Shown here: piece by piece, positions 60,068 through 64,000 of the stretch | Position numbering within the stretch: position 1 is the stretch's first letter | Layout: the number at the start of each line of letters is the position of its first letter | Assembly (NCBI GenBank): GCA_035236585.1 | Contig: CP141139.1 | Coordinates: 40,867,217-40,931,216 of the forward strand | Length of the DNA stretch: 64,000 nucleotides | Direction: 5' to 3' | From: Warburgia ugandensis | Taxonomy: Eukaryota > Streptophyta > Magnoliopsida > Canellales > Canellaceae | Position numbers and translations under genes: made by a program | Notes under the pieces: generated by a model | The model's database searches: none | What the model saw: only the letters and a program-made list of their open reading frames with translations | Told to the model about the DNA's origin: nothing

Positions 60068-62620
60068 TTTTCTTTTTTCCTCCTCCCCTCCCCTCTCCCC
60101 CACACCATTAGTCCTAGTGACCATTGATTTTCAACTCATGAGGACTAAATGGTGGTGGATTGGAGATCGGACACCACCATTGGATTCCCCATGAAGAAAG
60201 GATCAAAACTCCTCTTGTTATTCCCTAATTGGAGTAGATTGCATCAATGATCAAACTGAGATTCCAAATCTAGCAATATTGAATTTTTTGGAGACAGTCT
60301 GAACGGAAAATCCACTTTTTTTGGCATTAAACAACCACAAAATAGCTCCAAACTTGACGGGAGCCTAGGTGAGTACCCGATCTACAAACACTTTAAAGCA
60401 AATTTCATTTTGACAAAAAGATCGTCATTGGCAACAACTACACCAGTCACCTTCGACGACATGAATTTTTTAGCTAAAAAGCACAGTTATAAGGTTTTTT
60501 GACCCAATATACATGATATAAATGTTAGCTCTTTGATCCAAGATCATTTGACCATCCAAATTAGATGTGATCCTGATCTGAGATCGAATGTGTGATTTGT
60601 AAGATCTGCACCATTCATTACTATCCTAGCGACATGAAGAACAAAACCCATCAATCAATTTGACCATTGATGAATATTTAATGGTGATCTAAAGCCGATA
60701 ATAATGTATGATCAAGATCGTCTTGATCTATAACTGATTTGACCATCCATTGTCATCTAGCCCTTAATCTAATACCAAATACTGGATCCATGATCAAATC
60801 CACAAACACCCACATGATGCAACCTTTAATCAATCACCAAGACCTGGATCTATGATTGATTTGACTTTTTTATCATGATCCAACCATTGATCGAACATTA
60901 GATGTGGATCTACTATCGATCTGCCCTTTTAAGATAATCCAACCTTTGATCAATTGCTTAGGACCTAGATATGTGATCAATTGTAGTTTTCAAGTAGATC
61001 TGACCATAGATTGAATGTCAGAGCATCCAATCTATTATTGATCCAATCCCACACATTGATTCGATCATAAATTAGTGATATTGCACCACAATTCATGATT
61101 TATCTAAGTATTCACCCTAATTTAACTATAGATTCATCACAAAAACCCTAAAACATATATGCTCCTTTTTTCAAAATTTAATTGTTGATTAATGGTCACT
61201 GCTTAAATTGTAAGATCAGGCGCTGATCTAATGACAAAGATTTGGTACGACCTTGATAAACTTAATCAGAGGTAATCAAAATCAATTAGACCACCTTAGA
61301 CACTAAATCATACTTGAATTTTTACAATTATAGGTAAGATCACAACCAGAACTTATTTAAATTAATTGAATATTATTTTTACTTATATAATGACTAGTAA
61401 ATTGTAGAAAACTTAGAAAATAGATGTGATTAAGATGGATTGGACCCTAACAAGGGTAATTAGGCTCTTTGAATTATTTACTAGAGCAAATTTAATTGTT
61501 TAATCTCTCAATGACATTGTATTAGAAAATATGATGCAAAAATTATTGAAAACTATTGATTTAAAATATCAAAATTTAATTTGACCATCAGATCATGAAT
61601 CAAACATTGGGATATGAAATAGACTATTTGTATGTTAGAGATTAATAGAAATTGAGGACAATTAGATGATATGGATTATTGATCTCTAATCGATGGCCAA
61701 GATTTGATATTATGATAAAAATAAAGAGAAATTCTTATGATAAAAAAGTAGTAAAGGTAGGTAGGATCACCTGTTAATGGTGATCAAAGGCTAAATAAGT
61801 CAAAATTAAAAAATCATAAGTAAGATAAATGACATTATAATGTTCATATATTTTGACAAAGGGGCTGATTGATACAAACTGAGCCCATTGACCATTTTGA
61901 GGATTGGAATAGCCTTGTTCAAGGTAGGTAGTTTTAACATATATTTGCCATTAGATTTTGAGCATGTCATTAGCTTTACTAAAATATGAAGATTTTAAAT
62001 AATGAAATCATACCAAGTATATGATTATCATGTTTTCAATTTGAGACTACTTAACTATCATAAAACTAATATCTTGCCTTGTTGAATTATTTTATCTTTT
62101 AAAGAAAGCAATAATTATAAATGAGGCATGTGAGTCATGTATGTACCATCATACCCATGATGCATACTTTTGTCTTGAAAATGAAAATGATATTGCCCAT
62201 TCTATTACATGTAGTTGTATGTTTTAAAAGAAATGATGATTCTTGAAATTGCATCAATCTCATGTCTTGAGATGATTTATAGAAATGCATGGCTTTTGTA
62301 TGAGACATATGTTATATGATTTTAATGAAATTTGAATTAAGATATATATTTGTTTAGGCTAATGAGCAGGGTGGACAATGTGTTAAGAGGTTGTATGAGT
62401 TTAGCCTCCCTACCTCTAACTACCAAAGGTGGTAGGTATTTGTGCCCAAAGAGGCACTTGTTTTTCTCTACTACTATGATAGGAAATACCACTGGAGGTG
62501 TTTATGGAACCCTTTTGAGATGTATCCATAGTTGTGATAGCGGCTAGCCTCTAGATATCAGAGACACACTGTTAAGTGATCTAGTCGTGAGCATAGTGTA
62601 CCAAGGGAATTTTGTTTTGT
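59480..62620 (+). repeat. Long LTR-family copy, plus orientation, 3' end cut
   Basis: It begins TGCTATATATAATAACCCTA, the same start as the solo LTR at 21838 read on its own strand. It contains the family motif at 62350-62610 (GGTGGTAGGTAT, ACCACTGGAGGTGTTTATGG, CTAGATATCAGAGACACAC) and is interrupted at about 62620 by an opposite copy. Within it, 60500-61100 is a degenerate run of GATCCAACC(A/T)TTGATC-like units of about 60-70 bp. Confidence 0.5.
59975..60064. repeat. (CT)45 microsatellite, 90 bp
   Basis: A pure CT run. The two long open frames across it (59728-60108 reverse, 59828-60127 forward) contain alternating Arg-Glu or Ser-Leu and are artefacts. Confidence 0.98.
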
Positions 62621-64000
62621 GACCCCATATGACGACCTGGGTTTTTATAATGTATTTTTAAAATAATAAGCTTTCACTTGCGAGATCGATCTCTATTTTT
62701 AAAACAATTTTTCAAAATGAATGTAGCAAAGATTTTCTTTTATTTGAAACTTTTTCAACAAAATCCCGAGTGTCATTAATTAATCTCAATGAATAGATAA
62801 TGAATCATGTCATGACAACTTTTTGACAAAATATAAAAATGAGTAATTATCATTCCCAAGACTATTAATCATAACCCAAGTTACAAATAATTACTTACAA
62901 CCAATTTTTCATCAAATACTAGAAGGATCACTCAGTATGAAATCTGGTACAATTATATCCTCACTTAGCCTTACCTTCGCTCACTTGACTATAGCACTAA
63001 CACTCTTTGAAGCTCCTTCTAATAGTTCTTTGTTTGATCTGAAAAATAATGAATTTGGTTGAGTATTCATCATACTTAGTAGGTGACCTGATACTACTAA
63101 TTTGAAAACACGACATGTAAGAGGCGTAATTTCAAGAAAAGTAATAAGATCATGCAATTCCGCTTTGTGTTACCATGGGTATTTATGCATAAATTATAAA
63201 ACTCATTTACACATTTCTAAACCATGGAAATTTTATCGAATATATTAATTACCAATATAAACATTACGAAAATAGTAACAATCAATCAATTCATGCACTA
63301 GAATTTTCAGTGAACACACCAAGCCAACTACTCAAAATCAATAATTCATACAATAGTAATAATTACTAAAAATTTTAAAGTAGTAATCGATCAAATCAAA
63401 TGATAGAATTTCAACCCCACGATGGATATCATGAATATAAATATCTTGGTGAACACATCAAGCCAATGGTTCGACGAACACATCAAGCTGATTGGTCATA
63501 AGTACTCATCTATGACCATTACAATGAAATATGCATATCAATATCAAAACTGAAATCATAAGGTCAACTATGCTCACAACTAGAACCTATTCTAAAATTG
63601 TGTGTCTCTGGTATCTAGAGACTAGCCCACCATAGCCTCCACAGCGACTATGGATATGTCCTCGAAAAGGGTGCCGTGAACACCTCCAGTGGTCTTCCCT
63701 ATTTACCATAATAGTCAAGGAAGGGACAATGCCACTTTGGGTAGTGATACCTACCACTTTTGGTGCTTAGAGGCTGGAAGGCTAATCCCGTATATAAACA
63801 ACCTCTCAGTATAGTGCCCACCAGGCTCACTAGCCCCAAAAAAGATATATACATATAATCCAAATCTCACTCATCTTAAATCATGCAATTTATGCAATTA
63901 GTTTCAAAACATGGGAGCAATGCATACATAAAAATATATTCAATACAAGTAATTGCATTCAAGGCCATAAATCATGAAGACAATTTCACATGCTCATTAT
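62621..64000 (-). repeat. Long LTR-family copy, minus orientation, running off the window
   Basis: It starts at about 62627 with TATGACGACCTGGGTTTTTA, equivalent to the GACCCGGGTTTTT terminus at 16919. The family motif lies at 63599-63840 and is the inverse of 62350-62610. The stretch 63883-63930 matches 118-165. No coding domain is visible. Confidence 0.55.

Noticed and set aside
59728-60127. Long open frames of 126 and 99 codons
   Set aside because: They are the two strands of a 90-bp CT repeat and translate to dipeptide runs.
1-64000. CRISPR array, bacterial operon or phage island
   Set aside because: Repeats here are long tandem units, microsatellites or transposons, and all recognisable genes are plant nuclear or organelle genes.

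Overview
The window is plant nuclear DNA from an angiosperm; species and lineage are not determined. The evidence for a nuclear origin is three intron-containing genes with canonical GT..AG introns, two plant Au SINEs, long-LTR Ty3/gypsy-like repeats and CACTA transposon debris, together with a large block of dead organelle DNA. The interrupted ycf15 organisation is a plastome type found in many non-asterid angiosperms, but I do not use it to name a taxon.

Layout. 1-1490: LTR-like repeat running off the left edge. About 1491-28090: an organelle-derived island. It holds two plastid blocks: ycf15/ycf2 3' end at 1.5-4.5 kb, and ycf1 piece / ndhF / ycf1 5' end at 5.3-8.7 kb. It also holds a broken mitochondrial rps4 with an internal triplication (26.2-27.5 kb), a 3 x 334 bp tandem repeat (11.1-12.1 kb), and broken Ty3/gypsy pol (13.2-15.1 kb) and gag (24.0-24.8 kb). 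The rest is unassigned sequence that looks like plant mitochondrial spacer. I read the island as nuclear mitochondrial DNA carrying plastid and retroelement inserts, later split by a roughly 4.9-kb solo LTR (16.9-21.8 kb). All organelle genes in it are pseudogenes.

28.1-37.3 kb: a decayed CACTA-type transposon region, with four 0.6-kb tandem repeats, a relic of a Ulp1-like protease domain and subterminal inverted motifs. 38.6-41.2 kb: an intact three-exon gene for a small RRM protein. 44.5-54.6 kb: two intact COBRA-family genes in convergent orientation with the same six-exon structure. The first is COBL4-like (secondary-wall type) and the second COB/COBL1-like (primary-wall type). Each carries an Au SINE in an intron, in the sense orientation. 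Both products are predicted GPI-anchored cell-surface proteins linked to cellulose deposition. 55-64 kb: no genes, a weak LINE remnant, and several copies of the same long-LTR family in both orientations.

I found no convincing new biological system. The most useful leads are the nested organelle island, its C-to-T nonsense signature, the in-frame triplicated S4 domain in rps4, the frame-preserving 111-bp intron in the COB-like gene, and the paired COBRA genes.
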